Notes under the pieces: generated by a model | Seen by the model: the letters and a program-made list of their open reading frames with translations, nothing else | Databases searched by the model: none | What the model was told of the DNA's origin: nothing | Made by a program: the position numbers and the translations under genes | In this document: piece by piece, positions 25,501 to 35,951 of the stretch | How the letters are laid out: each line of letters starts with the position of its first letter | How positions within the stretch are numbered: position 1 is the stretch's first letter | Assembly: GCF_041381155.1 (NCBI RefSeq) | Contig: NC_091135.1 | Coordinates: 48,938,086-49,002,085 of the forward strand | DNA: 64,000 bases | Reading direction: 5' to 3' | DNA from: Argopecten irradians | Taxonomy: Eukaryota; Mollusca; Bivalvia; Pectinida; Pectinidae

Positions 25501-28500
25501 ACAACGTTGTTAAATTCGTTGGGCTACAAAAAAATAAACAACAGCGTTGCCATATGTTGGTTGACGTTGCAGATGACGTCAACTTCCGGTCACGTGCGGA
25601 GCTTCCAAGGGGTTATTTCCCTGGGGTTATTTCCCTGGGGTTATTTCCCTCGCCTTCCAATTCCGGGAAAACATCTAACTTATTCAATGTCATGTGATCA
25701 AGTTTAATCCAATCAGAACATTCAAAATAAAAGTGAGGTATAATAAATCACAATACAGTTGTTGTGTATCGCAATATATCGTGGTACGCTTCTGCCGTAT
25801 CGCGGCAGCCCTACCAACAGGGCCTCGTTCCTAATGATGAGATATAGGCCTATAACATTACAACTGTAACATATATAGATAGATGTGACCTTTCCTATCT
25901 CATTATTAGGAATGAGGCCCTGTGATTTACCTGTTTACTTCGGTCAGACATTGGTTGACAAGAAACTACAACAGATTAAATACACAGAAAAGTCTATGAC
26001 AACATAAAGATATGTTGTTTAGTACTTGAAATATTTCAAATCTTCTTACCAAGTTTTAAAAGAGTGGTGCAAAATAATAATAAAGTGATTAGAGTCATTT
26101 GAATATTCTGAGATCAGCCACTAACCATGAAATTATCTGGTATGATGAACGCCGACAACACATCGGAAATATTTTACATTTGCACAATCTGGTATGCTCA
26201 TATAGGCATATGACAGCTATGATTCAAGATATCAAAAGTTTTAATATGCTTGTACATTTTTCTTAAACAGTTGAACTTTTTGCAATACACTTACAAAATC
26301 TTTTGTGTTCACAGGACTGGATTCAAGGTATCGAAAGTTTTGACTATTTTTTATTCTTTAATTTTCAGTTAATAAAGCCTTGGGAATTAATTTAACAGCT
26401 GAAGATATTCAGAGTAACCCAGAGTTTGTCGATCTACTGTTGATCCTGAGTGACCACATTAGTGACGAGGGAGTGTCCTCTTTAGTACAACAAGATCTGC
26501 AACAGGTTACCATCCTTACATTAATTAATACACACTCCAACAAAACATGTACTGACTTCAATCAGTAAACCTAGTAATAGGCAGTCATGTAGGCGCTAAA
26601 ACCAATAACTAATTAACTCAAAAATCTTGCCAAGATTTGATAGAAATGATGTAAATTAAGCATCTAAACAAAATACATTGTAAGTTGGATCTGTTTTTTT
26701 TCCAGATCAAGAGTCAGACTCAAAGAGTTTAGTGCATTTCGCTCTTGGAGGTGTCATGAAATTTAATGTTGATTACGTGATAATATATGATTTTTTAAGT
26801 CACCTGAGATGAAGTCTCAAGTGACCTATTCTAATCGCCTTTTGTCCGTCGTCGTGCGTCGTATGTCTGTAAACAATTTACATTTTGGACTTCTTCTAAA
26901 AAAACCCTGAAGCAAATTCAATGAAATTTTGCACAAACCTTCTAAGGCATAAGGCCAATCAAAATTGTGAATTATATGGACCCCAACCCCCTGGGGGCTG
27001 TTGGAGGGGCCAAAAGGGGTAAAATTGACTATAATTTCAAAAATCTTCTTCTCCACTCACAGATGTGATGGAATCAAATACTCTCCACAGATAGAAAGAT
27101 CTAAATGTCCTTTACAAAAATTGTGAATTATATGACCCTGGGGTCTCAGGTGTCCTCTTGGGGAGGGGGTTAAGTTTACTTTAGTTTATATAGGGAAAAC
27201 ACATTTTTGAGCATTATTTGGTCATTTGTAAAAGGAAATGAGTCAAATAATGTCAGAATTATCCCTATGAAATGGCCATTGAATCCTATTAATAAATTTT
27301 CCATGACTGACTCACAGAGGCCGTAGGGGTGGGGCCAAAAGGGGTCAAATAAGCTAAAACTTCAAAAATCTTCCTCTGAAATTCTGGAACTGGTAGAATC
27401 AAATACTCTTCATAGATTGAAAGGTCATAAGGTCCTTTACAAAAATTGTGAAATATATGACCCTGGGGTCTCATGTTTCCCCTGGGGATGGGGTCAAGTT
27501 TATATAGTTTAAATAGGAAAAACACATTTATGAATGTTATCTTCTTATTTTTCATAGGAAATTAGTCAAACTTGGTTAGAATTATTAGCCTGAAATATCA
27601 TTTTAACACCATATTCATATTGGTCCTGGCTGACCCCCAGGGACCAGAGGGGCGGGGCCAAAATGGGTCAAAATGGCTAAAATTTCAAAAATCTTCTTCT
27701 GAATTCACAGATTTGATGGAACAAAATACTCTTCATAGATTGGAAGCTCTTAAGGCCCTTTACAAAAATTGTGAATTTCATGGCCCTGAAACAAACATGT
27801 AGACGAACACGTTGTGTTAGTGTTATTTCGGACTGAAGAAGGCCCTATAGTGGCTGAATATATATTCCATAGAAATGATTTTGATTTTACTTTGAATTTA
27901 TTTTGGCCTTTTATTTCGGATTATTAATATACTAGCTTTATACCGTTTTTCCTCATTATCATGGCCCTGGGATCTCGGATTTTCCCCTTGGGAGGGGGTC
28001 AAATTTACTATAGTCTATATAGGAAAAACACATTTATGAACATTATTTTCTTAGTTTCAATAGGAAATGAGTCAAACTTTGTTAGAATTATTAGCCTGAA
28101 ATAGCATTTTAACACCATATCCATATTGGTCCTGGCTGACCCCCAGAGACCAAAGGGGCGGGGCCAAAATGGGTCAAAATGGCTAAATTTCAAAAATCTT
28201 CTTCTGAATTCACAGATTTGATGGAACCAAATAGTCTCCATAGATTAAAAAGTGAAATTTACAAAATCACTGACACTGACTGACTTCTAGTTTGGTTTTG
28301 TTGTTTAATGTTAGCAAAGCAAATTGGAATCTTAAGCATAAGGTTTGATAACATAATACACTAACTATCAAAATGAAAAAACAAAAAATAAAAATTCTAA
28401 TATGAAAGTTTAACTTTAAAGTTTATTTTAATTCGTAAATAATTTTTATAGATTTGAACCAACTTTGCAATGCTCTTTCTGTAGCAGCACTCAGGTGACC

Positions 28501-31500
28501 GCCAAGGCCTCTTGAGCCTCTTGTTTTCATCTACATGTATAATACTTTTGTATCAATATATTTCAACATTATTAAAGAGTTTCTCTTCAATATCTGTATA
28601 ATTGTGTTTCTATTAGATAGAAAAAGAATTCTTTTTAACATATCAAAATGTTTGTTGAACTTGAATTGAATATTATATGTCCTTACCCTGTGCATCTTTT
28701 ACCAGAAGTATGTTTTAAATATTTTTTAATTAGATTTTCTAAAATCCATTTGCTACTTTATGACTAATTGCTATTAAAGGAATTATATTAACAAAGTTAA
28801 ACATCCTACATTAATTAAGTGAATGATAAGGCACTTCAGTCTAAATGTACTGTATCTATATTTTTATCTATGTTTTGCAGGCTGACATCTGACCCGAAGG
28901 GTCAGATGACCTATAGTCGTCATGTTTCGTCCGTCGTCGTCCGCCGTGCGCCGTCCGCCGTGCGCCGTGCGCCGTCCGCCGTGCGTTAACATTTCACATT
29001 TTGAACTTCTTCTCAAGTTCTACCGGTGCGATTTAGCTGAAACTTGCATGAAATGATCGTGACATGGTCCCGACAAAGTGTTGTTATTTTTCGGGTCGAT
29101 CTGAAATCCAAGATGGCCGCCACAGCCGCCATCTTGAAAACACATTTTGAACTTCTTTTCAAGTTCTACCGGTGCGATTTTGGCTGAAACTTGCATGAAA
29201 TGATCCTGACATGGTCCCGACAAAGTGTTGTTATTTTTCGGGTCGATCTGAAATCCAAGATGGCCGCCACAGCCGCCATCTTGAAAACACATTTTGAACT
29301 TCTTCTCAAGTTCTACCAGTGCAATTTGGCTGAAACTTGCATGAAATGATCCTGACATGGTCCCGACAAAGTGTTGTTATTTTTCGGGTCGATCTGAAAT
29401 CCAAGATGGCCGCCACAGCCGCCATCTTGAAAACACATTTTGAACTTCTTCTCAAGTTCTACCGGTGCAATTTGGCTGAAACTTGCATGGAATGATCCTG
29501 ACATGGTCCCGACAAAGTGTTGTTATTTTTCGGGTCGATCCAAAATCCAAGATGGCCGCCACAGCCGCCATCTTGAAAACACATTTTGAACTTCTTCTCA
29601 AGTTCTACCAGTGCGATTTAGCTGAAACTTGCATTAAATGATCCTGACATGGTCCCGACAAAGTGTTGTTATTTTTCGGGTCGATCTGAAATCCAAGATG
29701 GCCGCCACAGCCGCCATCTTGAAAAACACATTTTGAACTTCTTCTCAAGTTCTACCAGTGCGATTTGGCTGAAACTTGCATGAAATGATCCTGACATGGT
29801 CCCGACAAAGTGTTGTTATTTTTCGGGTCGATCCAAAATCCAAGATGGCCGCCACAGCCGCCATCTTGAAAACACATTTTGAACTTCTTCTCAAGTTCTA
29901 TTAGTGCGATTTGGCTGAAACTTGCATGAAATGATCCTGACATGGTCCCGACAAAGTGTTGTTATTTTTCGGGTCGATCCAAAATCCAACATGGCCGCCA
30001 CAGCCGCCATCTTGAAAACACATTTTGAACTTCTTCTCAAGTTCTACCAGTGCAATTTGGCTGAAACTTGCATGAAATGATCCTGACATGGTCCCGACAA
30101 AGTGTTGTTATTTTTCGGGTCGATCTGAAATCCAAGATGGCCGCCACAGCCGCCATCTTGAAAACACATTTTGAACTTCTTCTCAAGTTCTACCAGTGCG
30201 ATTTGGCTGAAACTTGCATGAAATGATCCTGACATGGTCCCGACAAAGTGTTGTTATTTTTCGGGTCTATCCAAAATCCAAGATGGCCGCCACAGCTTCC
30301 ATCTTGAAAACACATTTTGAACTTCTTCTCAAGTTCTACCTGTGCGATTTGGCTGAAACTTGCATGAAATGATCCTGACATGGTCCTGACAAAGTGTTGT
30401 TTTTCGGGTTGATCTGAAATCCAAGATGGCCGCCAAAGCCGCCATCTTGAAAACACATTTTCAACTTCTTCTCAAGTTCTACCAGTGCGATTTGGCTGAA
30501 ACTTGCATGAAATGATCCTGACATGGTCCTGACAAAGTGACCCCATATGTAATTAATTTTACTATTGCCAAGGTAGTCAGATGACCGTTGTGGCCCTTTG
30601 GGCCTCTTGTTATTTATGTTTTGCAGGCTGAAGAAGAGTTGAAACATGAAAAGCACAGTTGGCTGTTGCAGAAAATCCTCTACCACGAGCTGGAGGAACT
30701 GTTGCGGGACTATGACATTAAGTCTCATGACACTGCATTGTCTACTGAAGACAGACAGGTAAGATATATAGGATTGAAGTTACAAAAATATACATGTGTA
30801 TCCTATAGTTATACATGTATTCTAATTTTTCATATTTAGGTGCATTGACAATAATGTTTTTATACAGCCATGCAATTTTTTTTCAACATTTACAGATATT
30901 GTAAGATCTTCTTATAAATGTAGTTTGTATATGAATATCTTGTGTCATGGAAATCTACTCAATGGAAAATATTGTTGTTTGGATATTTCATCAGATGCCA
31001 ACCAAAAGTAGATTAGTTATTGGATAATGTTTGTTGTTTCCATTTTGATTAGTTTCAGACCATCCTGCAGGAGTCACTGACCCGAGCAGAGATAGCTGAC
31101 TACCTTCACTGTTCCCCTGATCCAGCCTCAAAAAACACACTGCTGGGTTTGAGTAAAGCAGAATTGGCCCAGCAAAACCCACATAAAAAGGTGCATTTCC
31201 AGTGGTACTGGATATAACAGCAACGAAGGCACTTCAGATTTTTCTTTTGTCATATATAGGAACTCAATGTAATATATTACAATGTTTTACTGATCAAACA
31301 AGAAGGATATCAATGTTGATAAATTTTTTGAATTGCATAATAATTCATAATGTATGTGTGTTTTATTGTCGATTTTTGTGTAGAAGATTATTCTGCTTTG
31401 CTTTTTGTGAAAGAATTATGATTTGATCATAAATGAAGTGGGCAAAATGACTCTGATGTAATTCTTGTAAACATAATAGTGTTATTTACCGTTGAACTCA

Positions 31501-34500
31501 GGAGAAAGCAATGTATTCTCTGTTCTATACAATGTTTTGGTGTTTATTTATGGTGTCAATCAATTCTTCGTTCTTGTAAATTGACATATGAATTTTAGTA
31601 CGTTTTATTTTTAGCACCTTCCTTTCATACAACAAAAGCTGATTCCTGATATTGAGAAGAGACTTGCAGAGACATGTGATAGCCTAATTAACTTCCACCA
31701 GACTGGTCTTGATCAAGGTAAGGAAAACTGGGCCATCTATTGTCCAAACATAGACAAGGTGATTTGTTATAGGTTTACTTGATTATAATTTACTTATTAT
31801 TATTGTCAAGTTCACTCCACATCTTTCTTTCTTTAGCCCAAAGTGTAAGGGATGCCCTTATTAAAGTGTCTCATATTACACTTGCTGTTTTCACTCTCAG
31901 ACTGTCCCTTTCTCAATTCTTCCTCTCCTGCAAGTTAACCATAATTATTCCAGAACTATCTTCTACGCTATTTCTAACTGTAACTCTAGTCACATTTATC
32001 TCGATTTTGATAAATTTTATCGTAAAAAGCAAAAAAAAACTATTCATTTAATGGTCTCCTACTGTTTTCCTAGGTAAGAATTGATGTGACTCATATAATA
32101 GATATATATACATTGGATGACACCATGACCTTTCTGTTAACATTTGACCTCCAGCTGTCAAAAACAAAACTCTGCTATTTTGTTTTACATATTTAGTATT
32201 TGATATTGGGCAGTTCATATTGTATAATTTCTTCATCAAAGTTAAGCTGTGTGTTTTGTATCGATTAACCTTTTAGTGTCTCCAACAAAATTTCTTGTCA
32301 TATTTGGGGACTTTGGTCTATGGAATTGTCTTGTTGCTTGTTGCTACCATTCCAGGATGATAGCTATGATAATCTGTTGCTTTGCCTGCCATGTTGTTGG
32401 GATTTAACATGGTTGTGAATAACCAGTTAACTTTGACTGGTTGGCCAAAACTATTTACATGTGTTGATTTGTTACTAGTTGTTGAAGATGTCATGTGTGT
32501 AAGGGGCACCAGTGGGGAAATTATTGCAAACAAATTATGATTAGATAAACCCAGAGAAGTCTGAATGCATGTTAGTTGCGGGAATTATTCTCGGAAATCA
32601 CACAAGGCGGCTCTATATGTACTGAATAGAATATGAGGGTAAGTCTAGAGAGGTTTCAGATGTTCAGTGATATGCCAAGTTTTTTTCATCTATAAATAGC
32701 CTAACTGTTAGCTAGCTGATCATGACTTACTTATAGAAACTGTCTGTACATCGGAGATGCAGTTTTGACCACAATATTACGCTTGCTTATGTATTTCACC
32801 AACTTGTCAAAGTATTTTTGTACTTCGTACATGGTATATTTGATGGAAAACTTGTTTGCATTATAGCATTAGGAAAAGGTCCACTACATCTTCTAAACAA
32901 CTTTATTAAAATAAACAAAACGTTAATTTTCATAACGCAGGTCTATTATGTTTCTCGACGTTGTCCTAAAATATGATAATGAATGTTGGAATCATACAGT
33001 TTTATATATTATTATAAAGAGAATGTTTTGTTCTTTGTATTCAGATGATATAGAACCTTCCTTCAGCCCTACAACACAGTTACCCGCCCTTGTTGAATCT
33101 GATAAACATAGACTACAGAAAACACAGGCTCAGTTGAAAACAATAAGACATGATAAAGAACGACAGTTCTGGTCTTACTACAAGGTAATATTGACATTGT
33201 CATAATCCTGTATTATAATTCTTGTCTCAGATTTTTTCAGGAAATGAATTATGGAAGAAATTCACTTGAAATTAGTCAACTAGTTGCAGTTTTAAAGATA
33301 AACATTCTAAAATGGCTCTATTTAAAATATAAAGGTCACCAGATCAAGTTTAGATATTGTATCATATAAAAGATACACTTTGATCTATGATTTTATTGTC
33401 CCTATTTAGTACAATGATACATTCCTTGGGTTTGCTAATGATATTGTTTGGTATGATTTTGTATTTAGACATTGATTGACTCGTTAAGTTTGCTGGAGGA
33501 GGTGGTATCCAAATACAGATTCAGGAACCAGACTGAACATAACACTATCACAACAGAATGGCTGTTAGCAAGATGCGATGGATTATGTCTCAAGATTAGG
33601 TTGGTGTTTAAAGTCTGTCGCATCATATTAATGTTAAATCACTGGTTTTACAGCCATATTCTGACAATTTTCACTTCTGAAATAGTAACAATACTTAACA
33701 ATTAAGTGCTTTTGTAAAACAGAAAGTTTCAACACTTTATAAATTGTATGCTAATTTGGTTGTTATTACATAATTGTGTTATTTTTCATATCAAATAAAT
33801 TTTTTCATATCAAATAAATTTTAAGTTGTTGACAACATCTCGAAATGAGACGATTGATATATCATGAACATACTATACTCCTGTTACACGCCTAGGGCCA
33901 TAGAATCATGCTGCCTAAGGCTATTTCAGACACAAAAGCCAATGTGTTTGTCATGTGATTAATAAAGTATTAATTCATGATAATAGATGCATGTGTTTCT
34001 ACCACAGATTACTGGAGATGCAGGTTCTGTGCGATACATACACAAACGATACTGTGAAAGCTTTACATTCTGTTAGGTAAGTTTAAATACCCGTAGACGA
34101 TTTATCATGAAGATGCGTTAAACCCCTAAACTAAATTATCTCTGTATGGTCAGAAAGATGCATTTTATAAAAAAATAATGAAACTTTTTTTCTTATAACG
34201 TCTATTTTGACCTTTCTTTTGGCAGTTATTAAGAACTCTTGTATGTTGTTTCATGGAGGAGATGTCAGGTCTGAAAGAAATTATTTAAATAATTATATGA
34301 TAAATATTGAACTTAAAACCACTATAGCACAATTTAGTCTGCTTCAATGCATTGTGACGAAGTGTGTTTGGTTCTTAGAAAACTGAGAAGGAGACTAGTT
34401 TATGCTGTTTAGGGTTATGTTTTTATCAAGAAACTTGACCGCAGTTTAATTGAAAAACCAACACCATATTCCTTGTTTGCTATTTAGGAAGACAGATACA

Positions 34501-34787
34501 TGTTGATACATCAACTGTCTGCTACAGATTTATATTAACTGTCACTTGGCAAATTACATGTTTCTCGTTTTCTTTATAGGGATCACTTAGACACCAATTT
34601 CCGTGATACAGATAAAGAATTCCACCATATCTCTGAGGCTTTGCGATCCTACGAGTCTGTAGGTATGGGATTTGATGAACTTGTAGAAGAATTCAGGAAA
34701 CTGAAAGAAGAGAAGGATAACAAACAATGGGCTCTTTCTGAACTTCATCGTGCTGACGATACTGGTGGAACTGTGACGAAACCTTGA
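22590..34787 (+). CDS. HAUS4: HAUS augmin-like complex subunit 4
   Basis: Exons: 22590-22626 (candidate), 26369-26505, 30627-30758, 31053-31190, 31615-31717, 33045-33184, 33469-33599, 34008-34076, 34580-34787. All phases agree and the product is 364 residues, against 363 in human. Matches to vertebrate HAUS4 include the early NLTAEDIQSNPEF, LHxELEELLRDY, LLGLSKAEL, LCDTYTNDTVKALHSVRDHL and the end KxKEEKDNKQWALSELHR. The protein is helical and coiled-coil rich. Augmin binds spindle microtubules and recruits gamma-tubulin for branching nucleation; HAUS4 sits with HAUS1/3/5. Exon 1 is the weakest call (donor AAAAAC|GTACAG); exons 2-9 are secure. Introns 1 and 2 are full of transposons, and an insertion duplicated the exon 3 acceptor. 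Confidence 0.9.
22740..23354. mobile_element. MITE with AGGTTGGGGACACTCCC inverted ends
   Basis: The left end AGGTTGGGGACACTCCCGTA and its right-end reverse complement match over about 28 bp (through acatatgcag). The flanks GTTCATC and GTTCATA suggest a 7-8 bp target duplication. Inner repeats (aaatgcaggat, tttgagtaa) occur near both ends. It lies in intron 1 of HAUS4 and is related to the element at 5262-5752. Confidence 0.8.
23605..23725 (-). mobile_element. tRNA-derived SINE head
   Basis: On the minus strand the A box TAGCTCAGTCGG (23698-23687) and B box GGTTCGAGCC (23654-23645) sit 32 nt apart, as in a tRNA, and are followed by TGGTGGCACACTACTCTCACC. This fits a Pol III-type tRNA-derived SINE as found in bivalves. 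A functional tRNA is less likely because the acceptor stem does not pair. It lies in HAUS4 intron 1, opposite to the gene. Confidence 0.7.
23960..24375 (-). repeat. Hairpin-ended repeat fragment with GACGGAC tract
   Basis: On the minus strand it begins with the hairpin GGCCCCGCATCTAGATGCGGG, then CTATAGTATTCAGG and a run of GTCCGTC. This resembles the start of the element at 28886 (CTATAGTCGTCATG then CGTCCGTCG). The body has the CCTTGACCTTTGAC motifs common in such repeats. No matching 3' end was found, so it is probably truncated. Confidence 0.5.
24407..25813. mobile_element. Non-autonomous hAT-like element, 1407 bp
   Basis: Terminal inverted repeats begin TAGGGCTGCCGCG, and the flanking CCAACAGG (24399-24406 and 25814-25821) is an exact 8-bp target duplication, the hAT hallmark. 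The subterminal regions repeat ATTGCAATA/TATTG-type motifs. No transposase is left. It inserted at the left end of another MITE (25817-25923). Inside it is a second palindromic repeat (25307-25407). Confidence 0.85.
25307..25407. repeat. Near-perfect ~44-bp-arm palindrome
   Basis: The arms run GGGATACATCTAGAATTGTC... inward to a small GGGCGAAGCCC centre and back out as its complement, ending ...TAGATGTATCCC. RNA from either strand would form a long hairpin. It lies inside the hAT-like element and is followed at about 25608-25650 by three copies of a 14-bp unit (ggggttatttccct). Confidence 0.85.
25817..25923. mobile_element. Fold-back MITE, ~107 bp
   Basis: The left end CAGGGCCTCGTTCCTAATGA and the right end TCATTATTAGGAATGAGGCCCTG are inverted repeats of about 30 bp. 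ATTTACC is found just left of the hAT insertion (24394-24400) and just right of this MITE (25925-25931), a likely 7-bp target duplication of the MITE. The hAT-like element therefore landed at the MITE's left end. Confidence 0.65.
26799..28525 (+). mobile_element. Hairpin-ended non-autonomous element, type A, HAUS4 intron 2
   Basis: The 5' end forms the hairpin GTCACCTGAGA-tgaag-TCTCAAGTGAC, followed by CGTCCGTCG-type sequence. The body is roughly 330-bp imperfect tandem units (ccctggggtctca; tatagttt/aactatag; cagatttgatgga). The 3' end is CTCAGGTGACC, repeating the hairpin arm, then GGCCTCTTGAGCCTCTTGTT. There is no open reading frame. A reverse copy is at 53270-55345. No target duplication is evident. 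The body is interrupted by a 170-bp insertion at 27789. Confidence 0.75.
27789..27958. mobile_element. 170-bp insertion with 11-bp target duplication
   Basis: TCATGGCCCTG occurs at 27778-27788 and 27959-27969. The sequence between is absent from the equivalent place of the sister copy (53270-55345). It contains gaagaaggccctatagtggc and no reading frame. The 11-bp duplication suits a LINE-mobilised SINE fragment; the family is unknown. Confidence 0.6.
28886..30615 (+). mobile_element. Hairpin-ended element, type B, with ~146-bp tandem units; 16-bp target duplication
   Basis: The 5' hairpin CATCTGACCC-gaa-GGGTCAGATG is followed by cgtccgccgtgcgccg repeats, then about ten tandem units of ~146 bp, then GTCAGATGACC (the hairpin arm again), a GGCCC-ttt-GGGCC hairpin and TCTTGTTATTT. 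The flanks ATGTTTTGCAGGCTGA (28870-28885 and 30616-30631) are an exact 16-bp duplication containing the HAUS4 exon 3 acceptor. The units give repeated open minus-strand frames that are not genes. Each unit carries a ccaagatggccgccacagccgccatcttg-like inverted motif, here described by its halves AAGATGGC and GCCATCTT. Confidence 0.85.
29000..30540. repeat. Tandem array of ~146-bp units inside the type B element
   Basis: The unit starts acacattttgaacttcttct and ends gccgccatcttgaaa. About ten copies differ mainly at a few sites (gatctgaa/gatccaaa; accggtgcg/accagtgcg). The last copies are shorter by three bases in the tgttatttttc part. The near identity shows recent homogenisation. Confidence 0.9.
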
Positions 34788-35951
34788 TCATTAGTGCTGC
34801 TAGACTTCCTCTGGGAAGGTTAATAATAATCTAAGGGTGATTATCTCCCTTGTTTTTAGAGGAGATAACCTCAGCAACACTCTTAGTCTTCTATGGGATA
34901 TATCTGGAAGTGGTGCTTCGAATGGGCAGAGTAATATTTGACACCTTATTAATAAGGTGGTGGCATTGCTGCCGGATTCACTTACAGATATATATGTACG
35001 CAAACGAATTGCTTCAGATGTACACCTCACATCTTTACAGTGTAATTGTTGTGTTATCTGATACTAAAAATGTTATTAAACAAGATATTACCTAATTTTT
35101 TATTTTGATTTTTTTTTTTGTATTTAACTTGGTATGCAAATTACTGACATTCCTTCATATGATTAGTTTGATAATTCTTAAACAAAAACAACAAAACAAA
35201 AGGTGTTGCATGTCAATGTTTAAACAAAGGGTGCTTCACATTTAAAAATCACTAAGACAAGAGCTAAGAACCTATATGAGTTAGGTCTCCTTTGCATTAT
35301 TTACAGTATTGAAACATGATCATGTAGTTTCAACACTGTCAGTTTGTGTGAGGATATTTTTTAAAGTTTAATGAAATAATATTTCAGTAATTTGTATGTC
35401 TATGCAGTCTATTTAAAGATATATATAAAAAAAAAACAAATATGAAGTTAGATTGCATGACATTTTTATTGAGCAAAACTTTTGTAAATTGCGACGTAAT
35501 GTCGATGAAATACAAAAAAATGTTTAATCGATGGATTTGTAAATGAAAGCTTCATCAGCATTGTATTACAAGCATTTCGTTTCACACTATTTCCGAAATC
35601 GTTGATATCTGCGTTTTAAATGAATAATAAACCAGTCAGTACATGTGTTTGACTTTCTAAAAGAAGTGAATATTTTTGTGTTTTAATTTCACTAGATCTA
35701 TATTTAAATGAGGTTACAACTCAAGAACTCAAAAACTTCTAATCGATCTCAGTGGCCAGTCTAGTGTGTGTCTTACCTGATGTACGAGTAACTGTATATT
35801 CACATATATAGGCATAATCTAGTGTTCATGTCACATTTGCTGGTAAGTCCATTGCATTAACAATCAAGCTTTATATCCATGGAAAACAGGCTGCATTCTG
35901 AGGGTTCTTCAATTCCATTAGGGTGCTTCAATTCCATTGTCCACAAATACT
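34788..35951. other. Convergent 3' flanks of HAUS4 and the MATE gene
   Basis: No further exon is seen. Possible plus-strand poly(A) signals for HAUS4 are ATTAAA near 35073 and AATAAA near 35626. A minus-strand AATAAA near 35470-35464 could serve the MATE gene. If the distal signals are used, the two 3' UTRs would overlap. Confidence 0.45.

Noticed and set aside
29020-30728. Repeated minus-strand frames (SGSFHASFSQIA..., KMCFQDGGCGGHLGF)
   Set aside because: By-products of the ~146-bp tandem units inside the type B element. The units include a non-multiple of three and the frames restart in each copy.
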